Origin: Actinomycetota bacterium
Lineage (GTDB): Bacteria; Actinomycetota; Thermoleophilia; Solirubrobacterales; 70-9
NCBI GenBank assembly: GCA_018268575.1
Contig: JAFDWF010000135.1
Location: 1-39,861, forward strand
Direction: 5' to 3'
DNA length: 39,861 bases
Part shown: one piece after another, positions 8,547 to 15,775 of the stretch
How the letters are laid out: each line of letters begins with the position of its first letter
Position numbering within the stretch: the stretch's first letter is position 1
Notes under the pieces: model-generated
The model's database searches: none
The model's input: only the letters and a program-made list of their open reading frames with translations
What the model was told of the DNA's origin: nothing
Position numbers and translations under genes: made by a program

Positions 8547-9214
8547 GTCCCCAGGGCGACGCCTACTTCGAGTTCGACCGCCCCGAGCTGAGAGAGCTGG
8601 TGCCTGCCGCGGCACGCCGCGTCCTCGACGTCGGCTGCGGCGCCGGTGCCCTCGGCGCCGCCCTGCGTGAGGAGCGCGGGATCGAGGTGATGGGGCTCGA
8701 GCTCTCCCCCGACGCCGCGGCGCGCGCCCGCGAGCGCCTGGACGCGGTCGTCGAGGCCAACCTCGACGACCTCGTAGAGCTCCCGTTCGAGCGCCGCGGC
8801 TTCGATGCGATGGTCTTCGGCGACGTCCTCGAGCACCTCCACGACCCGCACCGGCTTCTCCGCGCGCTGCGCCCCTGGCTCAGCGACGACGGCGCCCTCG
8901 TCTGCTCGATCCCCAACGTCGCCCACTGGAGCGTCGTCCTCCCCCTGCTCACCCAAGACCGCTGGCCCTACGCCGACTCCGGCCTCCTCGACCGCACCCA
9001 CGTGCACTTCTTTACCCTCGCCGAGGCCGACCTGATGCTCCGCGAATGCGGCTTCGCCGTCGAGTCGGCCGCCACCACGACCCTCCCCCAGCCCCCACCC
9101 GCCGCCGTCGACCACCTGACCCGGTTCCTCGCCGCCCTCGGTACCGACGAGCCCTCCACCCGCCGCCGCCTCACCGCGTACCAATACCTGCTCCTCGCCC
9201 GCCCCGCCGGCTGA
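8543..9214 (+). CDS. Class I SAM-dependent methyltransferase
   Basis: The 223-residue protein has the SAM-binding motif LDVGCGAGALG at about residues 28-38, an acidic end of the second strand (MGLELSPDAA), and DVLEHLHDPHRLLRAL typical of the UbiE/Methyltransf_11/23 group. The start overlaps the glycosyltransferase stop (ATGA). With the sugar transferase it may methylate a flagellin glycan or flagellin itself. Context supports this, but the sequence does not name the substrate. It is the last gene of the forward operon; a repeat-rich spacer follows. Confidence 0.85.
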   Translation: MSPQGDAYFEFDRPELRELVPAAARRVLDVGCGAGALGAALREERGIEVMGLELSPDAAARARERLDAVVEANLDDLVELPFERRGFDAMVFGDVLEHLHDPHRLLRALRPWLSDDGALVCSIPNVAHWSVVLPLLTQDRWPYADSGLLDRTHVHFFTLAEADLMLRECGFAVESAATTTLPQPPPAAVDHLTRFLAALGTDEPSTRRRLTAYQYLLLARPAG

Positions 9215-9248
9215 GCGCGGCGACGGTGGGGGCGGGTAAGGGAGGCCG

Positions 9249-9409
9249 GCCGGCGCCTGGAAGGGAGGCGGCCCCACAGGCCGGCGCCCGGGCAAGGGGA
9301 AGCCGGCGCCGGGGGAAGAACGCGTCCCTCCGGGAGGCCGGCGCCCGGGAAGGTAGTTGCCCAGGACGCCAGCGCCCGGGCAGGGGCGTGACCTTGGGGA
9401 CCCGGCGCC
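9249..9409. repeat. Six degenerate copies of GCCGGCGCCCGGG
   Basis: The core GCCGGCGCC (itself nearly palindromic) occurs at 9249, 9280, 9302 and 9337, with variants GCCAGCGCC at 9368 and CCCGGCGCC at 9401. The spacings are 31, 22, 35, 31 and 33 bases. Most copies continue as CGGG plus a purine-rich tail. The spacing and divergence do not fit a CRISPR array. The function is unknown. Confidence 0.7.
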
Positions 9410-9777
9410 CGCGGTGGCGAGGTCCGTGACGGAGACGCGCGGACCCCCACGTCTCCTCAGACATCGCCTGGCATTCAGGCCTTCATGGCCAGCCGCGGCG
9501 CGACCTTCCTGCGGCCCGACCGCAAGGATGAGAGGCCGCGCTTCGGCGCCTTGGGATCGGTCCGCCGGCGGATCGAGTCGGTGTCCTGGACCTCCAAGGG
9601 CCAGTCCGGGTTCGAGCCCCACGGAGGCGCGCACCATGCCCGGGCTCTTCGCCTGGATCGGGATGCGCATGCTCGCCCCCTCGGCCGGACCGTGGCACAA
9701 CTGGCAGGTCGACGAGCCGGGCGAACACTTCGCTGCCGACACGTTCTGAAATTGGGAACCAACGTGTAGACCCCGAC

Positions 9778-9898
9778 GTCCCCACTCGCCCGGGTCGCGG
9801 ATCGCGCCGTCCCAATCGACCGGCGCCCGAACCACGCCGTCCCCGCCGCCCGGGCCACGAACCCAGTCGTCCCACGTCGCCCGCGCCACGAACCCTCG
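9778..9898. repeat. Four degenerate 30-base tandem repeats upstream of flagellin
   Basis: Units begin GTCCC at 9778, 9809, 9839 and 9869 (period 31, 30, 30). They share a pattern close to GTCCCNNNTCGCCCGGGCCACGAA cut to its shared parts: GTCCC, then CGCCCG, then CCACGAACC. Read on the reverse strand they give an approximate ten-residue pattern DGxxRxPxxW, but no gene there is otherwise supported. The block ends about 30 bases before the flagellin promoter. Confidence 0.6.
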
Positions 9899-9929
9899 CC
9901 ACCGTTCGGCAACGCCACGAAGTTCCCCC

Positions 9930-9956
9930 TAAAGGTTCCGTCTGCGCTGCCGATCA
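9930..9956 (+). promoter_or_regulatory. Sigma-28 (FliA) promoter of flagellin
   Basis: TAAAGGTT (9930-9937), an 11-base spacer and GCCGATCA (9949-9956) match the FliA consensus TAAAGTTT-N11-GCCGATAA at all but a few bases. Transcription should start near 9963 and leave a leader of about 70 bases before the flagellin ATG. Confidence 0.88.
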
Positions 9957-9982
9957 GAGGGGCGACATAACCAGGGGGTGAC

Positions 9983-10022
9983 ACGGAAGTCGCCCTGGGA
10001 CCATCAAACGACGATCCAAGGA
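9983..10022 (+). promoter_or_regulatory. Two possible CsrA-binding sites in the flagellin leader
   Basis: ANGGA motifs occur at 9983-9987 (ACGGA) and 10018-10022 (AAGGA). The second lies in the Shine-Dalgarno sequence AAGGAGAG, 11 bases or less before the ATG. In Bacillus the flagellin leader carries two such sites, where CsrA blocks translation until FliW removes it. Both csrA and fliW are encoded at 12331-13002. The binding is inferred. Confidence 0.5.
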
Positions 10023-10033
10023 GAGCGATCGGA

Positions 10034-10834
10034 ATGTCCCTTCGTATCAACACCAACATCGAAGCCTTCAACGCGCACCGGAACCTGGTGTCGACGAGCG
10101 AAGGCCTCGCCAAATCGATGGAACGCCTGTCTTCGGGCTACCGCATCAACCGTGCCGCGGACGACGCCGCTGGCCTGGCGATCAGCGAAAGGCTGCGCGC
10201 CCAGGTCAAAGGCATCGGCCAGGCCCAGCGGAACGTCCAGGACGGTGTCTCCGTCGTACAGACCGCTGAAGGTGCCCTCAACGAGGTCCACTCGATGCTG
10301 CAGCGCACCCGAGAACTCGCCGTCCAGTACAAGAACGGCTCACTCTCGGAATCCGACAAGACGTCGATCCAGTCCGAGATCAACCAGCTCGCCAGCGAGG
10401 TGGAACAGATCGGTACCGACACCGAATTCAACGGGATCAAGCTGCTCAACTCGAAAGCGACGATCACCTTCCAGGTCGGCGCCAACGACGGCGAGACGAT
10501 CAGCGTTTCCACGATCAGCCTCGGCGAAGCCGTGAAACCGGAAGCGTTCAAACTCGGCGAAGAAAAAGACATCGAACAGATCGATAAAGCGATCGAAGCG
10601 GTCTCCAGCCAGCGCGCCGAATTCGGCGCGGTGCAGAACCGCCTCGAACATACGCTCAACAACCTGGCCGTCTACCAGGAAAACCTGAGCGCCTCGGAAA
10701 GCCGTGTCCGCAACGTGGACATGGCCTCCGAAATGGTCGAATTCACCAAACTGCAGATCCTGCAGCAAGCTGGCACCTCGATGCTGGCCCAGGCCCAGCA
10801 GTCCGGGTCTTCGGTGTTGAAGCTCCTCGGGTAG
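10034..10834 (+). CDS. fliC: Flagellin
   Basis: The 266-residue protein has the conserved N-terminal D0/D1 region (MSLRINTNIEAFNAHRNL, LSSGYRINRAADDAAGLAIS, residues 1-60 and on to about 140) and the C-terminal D1/D0 region (about 180-266, ending QAQQSGSSVLKLLG). There is almost no variable middle, so the filament subunit is of the short type without D2/D3. A good ribosome site (AAGGAGAG) sits upstream, and a sigma-28 promoter and terminator bracket the gene as a single transcript. Glu is coded about five times more often by GAA than GAG, unlike neighbouring cytosolic genes. Export is presumably assisted by the FliS encoded at 22807. Confidence 0.97.
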   Translation: MSLRINTNIEAFNAHRNLVSTSEGLAKSMERLSSGYRINRAADDAAGLAISERLRAQVKGIGQAQRNVQDGVSVVQTAEGALNEVHSMLQRTRELAVQYKNGSLSESDKTSIQSEINQLASEVEQIGTDTEFNGIKLLNSKATITFQVGANDGETISVSTISLGEAVKPEAFKLGEEKDIEQIDKAIEAVSSQRAEFGAVQNRLEHTLNNLAVYQENLSASESRVRNVDMASEMVEFTKLQILQQAGTSMLAQAQQSGSSVLKLLG

Positions 10835-10850
10835 CAGGAGCCGGGAGTTC

Positions 10851-10889
10851 GAGGCGGGCGGGCGGTCATCAGGGCCGGCCGCCCGCCTC
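10851..10889 (+). terminator. Strong hairpin after flagellin
   Basis: GAGGCGGGCGG (10851-10861) pairs perfectly with CCGCCCGCCTC (10879-10889) across a 17-base loop. It lies 16 bases after the flagellin stop. The following bases are pyrimidine-rich but lack a T-run. A terminator or 3' stabilising role is likely from position. Confidence 0.7.
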
Positions 10890-10966
10890 TACGTCTCCGT
10901 CCAGAGGCGCTTTTGCCGTTTGTACGAAGACCCCGATCCAGTTTTGGGTAAGCCTTCCAATTCGCT

Positions 10967-10993
10967 TAAAGAGATCCTGACCGAGGCCGATGA
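10967..10993 (+). promoter_or_regulatory. Sigma-28 (FliA) promoter of the CHAP hydrolase gene
   Basis: TAAAGAGA (10967-10974), an 11-base spacer and GCCGATGA (10986-10993) match the FliA consensus. The ATG at 11002 is only 9 bases after the -10 element, so the transcript should be leaderless or nearly so. Confidence 0.82.
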
Positions 10994-11001
10994 CATGAGC
11001 G

Positions 11002-11673
11002 ATGAGCCTGGAATCGACGCTTGCCCGGATCTCGGCGATCGAAGCAGCCCTGACGCCGCCGCAGCCGTCCACAGGTGGCGTCGGCGCCCCCGCATCCACC
11101 GGATCGAGCGCCACCTCGTCCTCCCCTCAGGCCTCTTCCGTCTCCTCGCCGGCCTCCTCCACCAGCTTCTCGCGGCTGCTGAACCAGGCCCCATTCGCCA
11201 GCCCTACCGGGCTCGGCAGCTCCACCGCGAGCACCGCCGCCCTGAGCGCGGTGGCGATCGCCCACACCCAGGTCGGCCAGGCCGAGTTCCCCCCGGGCTC
11301 CAACGAATCGCCGCGGATCGCCGAATACCGCAGCGCCGTCAAGGGCGCCGTGGTCGGCCCGTGGTGCGCCGACTTCGCCTCTTGGTGCGCCGCCCAGGCG
11401 GGCATCCCACTGGGGGAAAGCGGCGAAGGCTTCCAGTCGGTCGGCGCCCTCTGGGAATGGGCCGAACGCAGCGGCCGTGCGATCCCGGCGAGCGAAGGGT
11501 CGCCGGCGCCCGGCGACCTGATCGTCTGGGGCTCAGAACACGTCGGGATCATCGAATCGGTCGAACCGGACGGGACCATCCACACGATCGAGGGCAACTC
11601 CGCCGACGAAGTCGCGCAGCGCACCTACGGGCCCGGCGCAAGCGGTGCGACGGGATACGTCCGCCTCGGATGA
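11002..11673 (+). CDS. CHAP-domain peptidoglycan hydrolase, flagellar
   Basis: The 223-residue protein has a short N-terminal helix (MSLESTLARISAIEAAL) and a Ser/Ala/Pro-rich linker (about 17-75). A CHAP amidase domain (about 80-223) follows, with the likely catalytic residues Cys122 (PWCADF), His180 (EHVGII) and Asn199 (EGNS). No signal peptide is seen, so it may leave through the flagellar export system like FlgJ. The rod protein at 15772 lacks a hydrolase domain, so this enzyme probably supplies the wall-opening activity. The start at 11002 is chosen from the sigma-28 promoter and the coding frame. The stop overlaps the next gene (ATGA). Confidence 0.86.
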   Translation: MSLESTLARISAIEAALTPPQPSTGGVGAPASTGSSATSSSPQASSVSSPASSTSFSRLLNQAPFASPTGLGSSTASTAALSAVAIAHTQVGQAEFPPGSNESPRIAEYRSAVKGAVVGPWCADFASWCAAQAGIPLGESGEGFQSVGALWEWAERSGRAIPASEGSPAPGDLIVWGSEHVGIIESVEPDGTIHTIEGNSADEVAQRTYGPGASGATGYVRLG

Positions 11674-12365
11674 GCTTCCAGACCCCCTCCGGCATCGCCG
11701 CGAAGACCGCTGCGACGGGGCTCGACGGGCCGAGCTTCTCCTCGTCCGGGGCCTCCGTCCGGCCGTCGCTGTCGATCCACCTGCCGCTGGTCGCCGTCTA
11801 CTCGGAACGGGCGATCTCGCGCGCCGGCCTCGCCGCCCTGCTGCGCGCGCAGATGCTCGACGTCGCGCTCCCCGAAGAGGAAGACGAGCTCGTCGGCGTG
11901 CACCCCGACGTCATCCTGCTGGCTGGCTTCGCGCCGGAGCGCGGGCTCGCCACCCGGCTGGCCCGCCGTCACGGCGCCCCGACCCTGATGATGGTCGACG
12001 GCCCGCTCGGCGCCGAGTCGTTCGAGCAGCTCGGCGTCCACGGGGCCGTCTGCCGCGAATGCCCGCCGGAGCGCCTGATCACCGGCCTCCACGCCGTCGC
12101 CACCGGCGCCACGTTCTTCGAGTGCCACACACACCCCTCCGCCCCCACCCCGACCGACTCGCTGCTCTCGCCGCGAGAGCGTCGGGTCACCGCCGAGCTG
12201 GCCCGCGGCGCCGGCGTCGAGGAGATCGCCACGGCGCTCTGCATCAGCCCCCATACCGCCCGCACCCACGTGCGGAACGTGCGTCGCAAACTCGACGCCC
12301 GCACCTCGGCCGAGGCGGTGGCGCAAGCCCTCATGCTGGGTCTGGTGGCATTGCCGGCGGGCTGA
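11670..12365 (+). CDS. LuxR/NarL-type regulator with degenerate receiver-like domain
   Basis: The 231-residue protein has a receiver-like region (about 37-130) starting LPLVAVYSERAISRAGLAALL. Where response regulators carry the phosphorylated Asp (DVILLD), it reads DVILLAGF, so ordinary phosphorylation is unlikely. A LuxR helix-turn-helix follows (about 163-225: LLSPRERRVTAELARG, ISPHTARTHVRNVRRKL). It starts inside the CHAP gene stop (ATGA) and so is expressed from the sigma-28 promoter at 10967. Its last 35 bases overlap the end of csrA on the other strand. It may adjust late flagellar or envelope genes. Targets are unknown. Confidence 0.85.
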   Translation: MSFQTPSGIAAKTAATGLDGPSFSSSGASVRPSLSIHLPLVAVYSERAISRAGLAALLRAQMLDVALPEEEDELVGVHPDVILLAGFAPERGLATRLARRHGAPTLMMVDGPLGAESFEQLGVHGAVCRECPPERLITGLHAVATGATFFECHTHPSAPTPTDSLLSPRERRVTAELARGAGVEEIATALCISPHTARTHVRNVRRKLDARTSAEAVAQALMLGLVALPAG

Positions 12366-12552
12366 AGTCGGCGCGCGCCGCGGCTTCGTTCTCCTGCTTG
12401 ACCCGCTCCCAGAGCTCCTCGCGGTAGATCCGCTGCTCGCGCGGCGCGGTGATCCCGCGACGCACCGCGCCCCCGCTGACCTCGACGATCTCGATCACGA
12501 TGTCGTCGCCGATCAGGATGCGCTCGCCCTGGCGACGACTGATCGTCAGCAT
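12331..12552 (-). CDS. csrA: CsrA, translational regulator
   Basis: The 73-residue protein starts MLTISRRQGERILIGDDIVI and keeps the RNA-binding elements of CsrA, including Arg44 in RIYREEL. A C-terminal tail of about 12 residues goes beyond the usual 61. CsrA binds ANGGA sites in leaders, and the partner FliW encoded just upstream antagonises it. Two ANGGA sites lie in the flagellin leader. This is the last gene of the long flg operon, 9 bases after fliW, and its end overlaps the LuxR gene tail to tail. Confidence 0.93.
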   Translation of the reverse strand: MLTISRRQGERILIGDDIVIEIVEVSGGAVRRGITAPREQRIYREELWERVKQENEAAARADFSPPAMPPDPA

Positions 12553-12561
12553 CCCGGCAGT

Positions 12562-13002
12562 CTACGCAGCGACGGGACGGCGGCCGTCGGAGAGGAGCGG
12601 CTCGCGCAGGGGCGCCCAGGAGGCCTCGTTCATCACCTGGTGGCCGACCCCGGCCGCGATCAGGATCGGGGCCAGCAGGTTGGCGCTGATCTGCCCGAGG
12701 TCCTCGTCGGCGCGCACCACCACGAGGACCTGGGCGGCGGCGGCATCGGTGACGCCGATCCGCTCGGCCTCCTCGTCGGCGAGGACGACCTCGTAGGCGG
12801 GGAAGAACGGGAAGGGATCGGTAACCGGCAGGGCCAAGTCGGGCGCGGCGGTCTCCTGCAGCCACTTGAAGGCGCCGCTCTCCTCGCGCTCGAGCAGCGC
12901 GAAGCGGCGGCCACCGACGCCGACCATCCCCTCCGGGAAGTCGATCAGCGCCTCGCCCAGGACCTCGAGCCGCCCGAACCGCGTGCTGTCGACGATCTCC
13001 AT
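12562..13002 (-). CDS. fliW: FliW, flagellar assembly factor and CsrA antagonist
   Basis: The roughly 146-residue protein matches FliW: FGRLEVLGEALIDFPEGMVG near the start, FKWLQETAAPDLALPVTDPF (the FLWLQS-like motif) in the middle, and VVVRADEDLGQISANLLAPI later. FliW binds either free flagellin or CsrA, linking filament assembly to flagellin translation. The ATG at 13002 is preferred over the TTG just before it. The gene is next to csrA, as in many Gram-positive bacteria. Its Glu codons are mostly GAG, in contrast to the exported proteins upstream in the same operon. Confidence 0.93.
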   Translation of the reverse strand: MEIVDSTRFGRLEVLGEALIDFPEGMVGVGGRRFALLEREESGAFKWLQETAAPDLALPVTDPFPFFPAYEVVLADEEAERIGVTDAAAAQVLVVVRADEDLGQISANLLAPILIAAGVGHQVMNEASWAPLREPLLSDGRRPVAA

Positions 13003-13021
13003 CAAGTCCGTACCCGCGCGC

Positions 13022-13936
13022 CTACTTTAGGAAATCCATCAGCGAAGGCTGGATCAGCTTGGCGCCGGCGTGCAGGGCGGTTTCGTAGGCGGTCTGTTCG
13101 GAGGAGTAGTTGACCAGGGCTTCCGCCATGTCGACGTTGTAGACCTGGGAAAGCTGCGTGAGGCTCGCTTCCTGCAGCTGTTCGAGCCGCGTCCCGGCCA
13201 TCTGCAGCCGGTTGGTGGTGGCGCCGACGACGGCGCGCACGCGGGTCAGTTCGTCGACGTTGGCGCTCAGTCGTTCAAGGTCGGTGCCGCGCAGCGCTTC
13301 GGCGTTCGTGGCGGTGCCGCCGCGCAGGTCGGTGGCGATGTTGCGGAGCACGTCCAGCAGCCTGTTGTCGCCGGCGGGCGCGCCATTGCCGAGGATCGTC
13401 TGGATGTTGACGTTGACCCCCAGCGAGACCCCTTTGCCGATCACCCGCTGGATCGTCCCTTCGTCGCCCTGGTATTCGTCGCCGGCGCCAAGTTCATACG
13501 GGCGCGTTTCGGTCGCCGTGCCGGAGAAGATATAGCGGCCGTCGTAGGTGACGTTGGCTTCCTGCTTGACCGCTTCGGTCAGCGCTTCGATCTCGGCCGC
13601 GATCCCTTCGCGGGCGACCTGGCCGTTGGAGTCGTTGCCGCCCTGGACGAGGAGTTCGCGGGCTCGCTGCACGGTGTCGGTGATGCGCGAGAGCGCGGTT
13701 TCGGTCGCCGTCACCCAGCCGATCCCGTCGTCGACGTTGGACTTGTACTGCTTGACGCCTTCCAGCTCGCCGCTCAACTGCAGCGTGCGGCCGGCGCCGA
13801 AGGGGTCGTCAGAAGGTCGCGTGATCCGTTTGCCGGAGGAGATTTCCCGCTGTAGCTGGGTGAGACGCGCCTTCGAGGACCCGAGGTCCCCGAGGACAGT
13901 GCGCCGCGTCATCCCCTCGGTGATCCGCATCGTCAT
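13022..13936 (-). CDS. flgL: FlgL, hook-filament junction protein
   Basis: The 304-residue protein has a flagellin-like N-terminus (MRITEGMTRRTVLGDLGSSK, QREISSGKRITRPSDDP) and C-terminus (VNYSSEQTAYETALHAGAKLIQPSLMDFL), typical of FlgL/HAP3. It joins FlgK to the flagellin filament. A strong Shine-Dalgarno (GGAGGAGG) precedes the ATG at 13936. It follows flgK by 25 bases in the reverse operon. GAA is the preferred Glu codon, as in flagellin. Confidence 0.95.
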   Translation of the reverse strand: MTMRITEGMTRRTVLGDLGSSKARLTQLQREISSGKRITRPSDDPFGAGRTLQLSGELEGVKQYKSNVDDGIGWVTATETALSRITDTVQRARELLVQGGNDSNGQVAREGIAAEIEALTEAVKQEANVTYDGRYIFSGTATETRPYELGAGDEYQGDEGTIQRVIGKGVSLGVNVNIQTILGNGAPAGDNRLLDVLRNIATDLRGGTATNAEALRGTDLERLSANVDELTRVRAVVGATTNRLQMAGTRLEQLQEASLTQLSQVYNVDMAEALVNYSSEQTAYETALHAGAKLIQPSLMDFLK

Positions 13937-13961
13937 CTGGCGTCCCTCCTCCCGGGCACCG

Positions 13962-15290
13962 TCAGAGGCCGACCCGGCCGGTGCGATTGATCAGTACGTT
14001 GAGCGCTTCGTCGAGCGCGGTCATCGCCCGCGCCGAGGCTTCGTAGCCGCGCTGGAAGCGCTGCAGGTTCGTCATTTCTTCGTCGAGGGAGACGCCGGAG
14101 GTCGATTCGCGCCGTTCGGAAACCGCGTTCAGCAGCGCCTGGGCGTTCGTTTCGCCGTTGCGCGCTTCGTTCATTTCGGTGCCGACGCGAGTGACGAAGG
14201 CGGCGTAGGAGCGATCGACGGCGCCGCCGCGCAGCGCCCCGATCGCGGTAGCGATGTCGTTGCCCCCGGCCGAGCCGTCGCTCGCCGTCTGCACTTCTTT
14301 GGCGTTGACGACGACCTGCAGGGAGGCCGCGCCTTTGCCCGCTTCGTAGGTGAAGAAGGCCGGCCCGCCGCCTTTCGTGTGGGCCGCGTTGACGGCGCCT
14401 GCGAGGCCTTCGGCGAAGCCGTTCAGTTCGGCCCGGAAGGATTCGATCGTCCCTCCCGGCCCAACCAGTTCGAGCAGCGCCCCGAGCTTCCCCTTCGGTT
14501 CTTTCAGTTCCTGCGGCCAGTTGACTTCGGTGCCGGTGACGAGCGGCGCGGCGGCGTCGCCGAAGCCGACTTCGACCGTGCCGTCGGCGGCTTCGGTGAC
14601 CGATACCTGGCCCAGCGAGGAGAGTTCGTCGAGCAGCAGGTCGCGGCGATCGAGCAGGTCGTTCGGTTCGGCGCCCTCGGTGACCGAGCTGCGGATCGCC
14701 CCGTTCAGCAGCGCGATTTCTTTCGCCTTCTGTTCGACTTCGCCGCCTTTGCCCGTGATCGAGGCGTATTCGTCTTCGGCCACCGACGCGGTGTTGGTGA
14801 GCTGCTGGTTCAGTTCGGCGAGGCTGGTCGCCAGCGCCTTGCCCGCTTCCACCACGGCCTGGCGGGCGGCGGAGTCTTCGGGGCTGTTGGCGAGCCCTTC
14901 CCAGTCGGTCCAGAAGGTCTGCAGCTCCTTGGAGACCCCGGTTTCGCCCGGCTCGGCGAGCGCCCCTTCGATCGTTTCCATCCCCTTCACGCGGGCGGCG
15001 AGACCGCCGAGGCGCATCGCCTGGGCGCGGTACTGGAGGTCGAGGAAACGGTCGCGCGCGCGGGTGACGCCGGTGACGTCGACCCCGGTCCCCAGTTCGG
15101 CCTTGCCGCTGCCGGCGGTCGAGCCGGTGGTGATCTGCAGCGCGCGGCTGGCGCTGGTCGTCACTTCCTGGCGCGAGTAGCCCTTGGTGTTCGCGTTGGC
15201 GATGTTGTGGCCGGTCGTATCGAGCGCCTCCTGCTGGGCGATCAGACCGCGCAGGGCGGTCTGCAGCCCCATGAAGGTGGAGACGGCCAT
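13962..15290 (-). CDS. flgK: FlgK, hook-associated protein 1
   Basis: The 442-residue protein starts MAVSTFMGLQTALRGLIAQQ and has the rod/hook motif NIANANTKGYSRQEV at about residues 30-44. It ends with a helical C-terminus (EEMTNLQRFQRGYEASARAM, LNVLINRTGRVGL). It is shorter than enteric FlgK (about 547) but within the range of compact homologues. The ATG at 15290 lies 2 bases after the flgN stop, and a longer upstream frame is not supported. FlgK sits between hook and FlgL; the FlgN upstream is its likely export chaperone. Confidence 0.94.
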   Translation of the reverse strand: MAVSTFMGLQTALRGLIAQQEALDTTGHNIANANTKGYSRQEVTTSASRALQITTGSTAGSGKAELGTGVDVTGVTRARDRFLDLQYRAQAMRLGGLAARVKGMETIEGALAEPGETGVSKELQTFWTDWEGLANSPEDSAARQAVVEAGKALATSLAELNQQLTNTASVAEDEYASITGKGGEVEQKAKEIALLNGAIRSSVTEGAEPNDLLDRRDLLLDELSSLGQVSVTEAADGTVEVGFGDAAAPLVTGTEVNWPQELKEPKGKLGALLELVGPGGTIESFRAELNGFAEGLAGAVNAAHTKGGGPAFFTYEAGKGAASLQVVVNAKEVQTASDGSAGGNDIATAIGALRGGAVDRSYAAFVTRVGTEMNEARNGETNAQALLNAVSERRESTSGVSLDEEMTNLQRFQRGYEASARAMTALDEALNVLINRTGRVGL

Positions 15291-15292
15291 GC

Positions 15293-15775
15293 CTAGGCTT
15301 CCACGTCCATCAGCCGGCGACCGCCAGGCCGGGATTCTTCGCCGCTGACCCGCAGCAAGTGGTCGAGGAAGGTCAGTTCCTGGCGCATCAGGGCGCGGTT
15401 GATGCCGTGCTCGCGAGCGATCTCGGCGAGCAGGCCGCGCAGTTCGGCGGAACGCGTCAGAAGGCGCTCCTGCTCGGCCGGCGCGGCGAGACTCGCCAGC
15501 GCCGGCAGGCTGACCGCGACCGCTTCGACCTCGAGCCGGACCGCGGCGCGGCGGATCAGTTCGGTCCGTTCGCTCTCCAGCGATTCGCGCGCCGCCATCT
15601 CCACCTGGATGTCGGAGAGGCGCGCCAAAACCGCCTCGACGTCGCGCTCGCGGATCGCCGCGCCCTGGCGCAGGACGAGATCGAGCAGCCGCTGCGCGGA
15701 GGCGATCTGCAACTCCAGGTGGCGGGCCACCGCGGCGGGCAGGATCTGGTCCTGCACCAGCATCTCGGCGCTCAC
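15293..15775 (-). CDS. flgN: FlgN-like export chaperone
   Basis: The 160-residue, mostly helical protein fits the FlgN family: an N-terminal helix with QDQILPAAVARHLELQIASAQRLLDLVLRQ features and many heptad-like Leu positions up to about residue 140. FlgN escorts FlgK and FlgL to the export gate, and both genes follow directly. The start is GTG at 15775, overlapping the previous stop (GTGA). Family assignment rests on helical character, length and position more than on motifs. Confidence 0.8.
   Translation of the reverse strand: MSAEMLVQDQILPAAVARHLELQIASAQRLLDLVLRQGAAIRERDVEAVLARLSDIQVEMAARESLESERTELIRRAAVRLEVEAVAVSLPALASLAAPAEQERLLTRSAELRGLLAEIAREHGINRALMRQELTFLDHLLRVSGEESRPGGRRLMDVEA

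Larger units (their letters stand above)
9215..9929. other. Long spacer before flagellin without a supportable gene
   Basis: About 715 bases between the methyltransferase and the flagellin promoter. It contains two blocks of degenerate repeats (9249-9409 and 9778-9898, listed separately). The middle part (9480-9760) has open frames on both strands, but none has a convincing start, ribosome site or recognisable domain. A decayed gene there is possible but not shown. No clear terminator with a T-run is seen after 9214. Confidence 0.6.

Noticed and set aside
9249..9409. Regularly spaced repeats that could be a CRISPR array
   Set aside because: Repeats are too short and degenerate, spacings vary from 22 to 35, and no cas gene is nearby.
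9595..9645. GGTTCGAGCCCC resembling a tRNA T-loop followed by a CCA-like end
   Set aside because: Only three pairs form in the T-stem, and no D-arm, anticodon arm or acceptor stem can be built upstream.
8129..9889. Long reverse-strand open frame over the methyltransferase and spacer
   Set aside because: Most of it is antisense to two well-supported genes; the spacer part has low-complexity composition and no recognisable domain.
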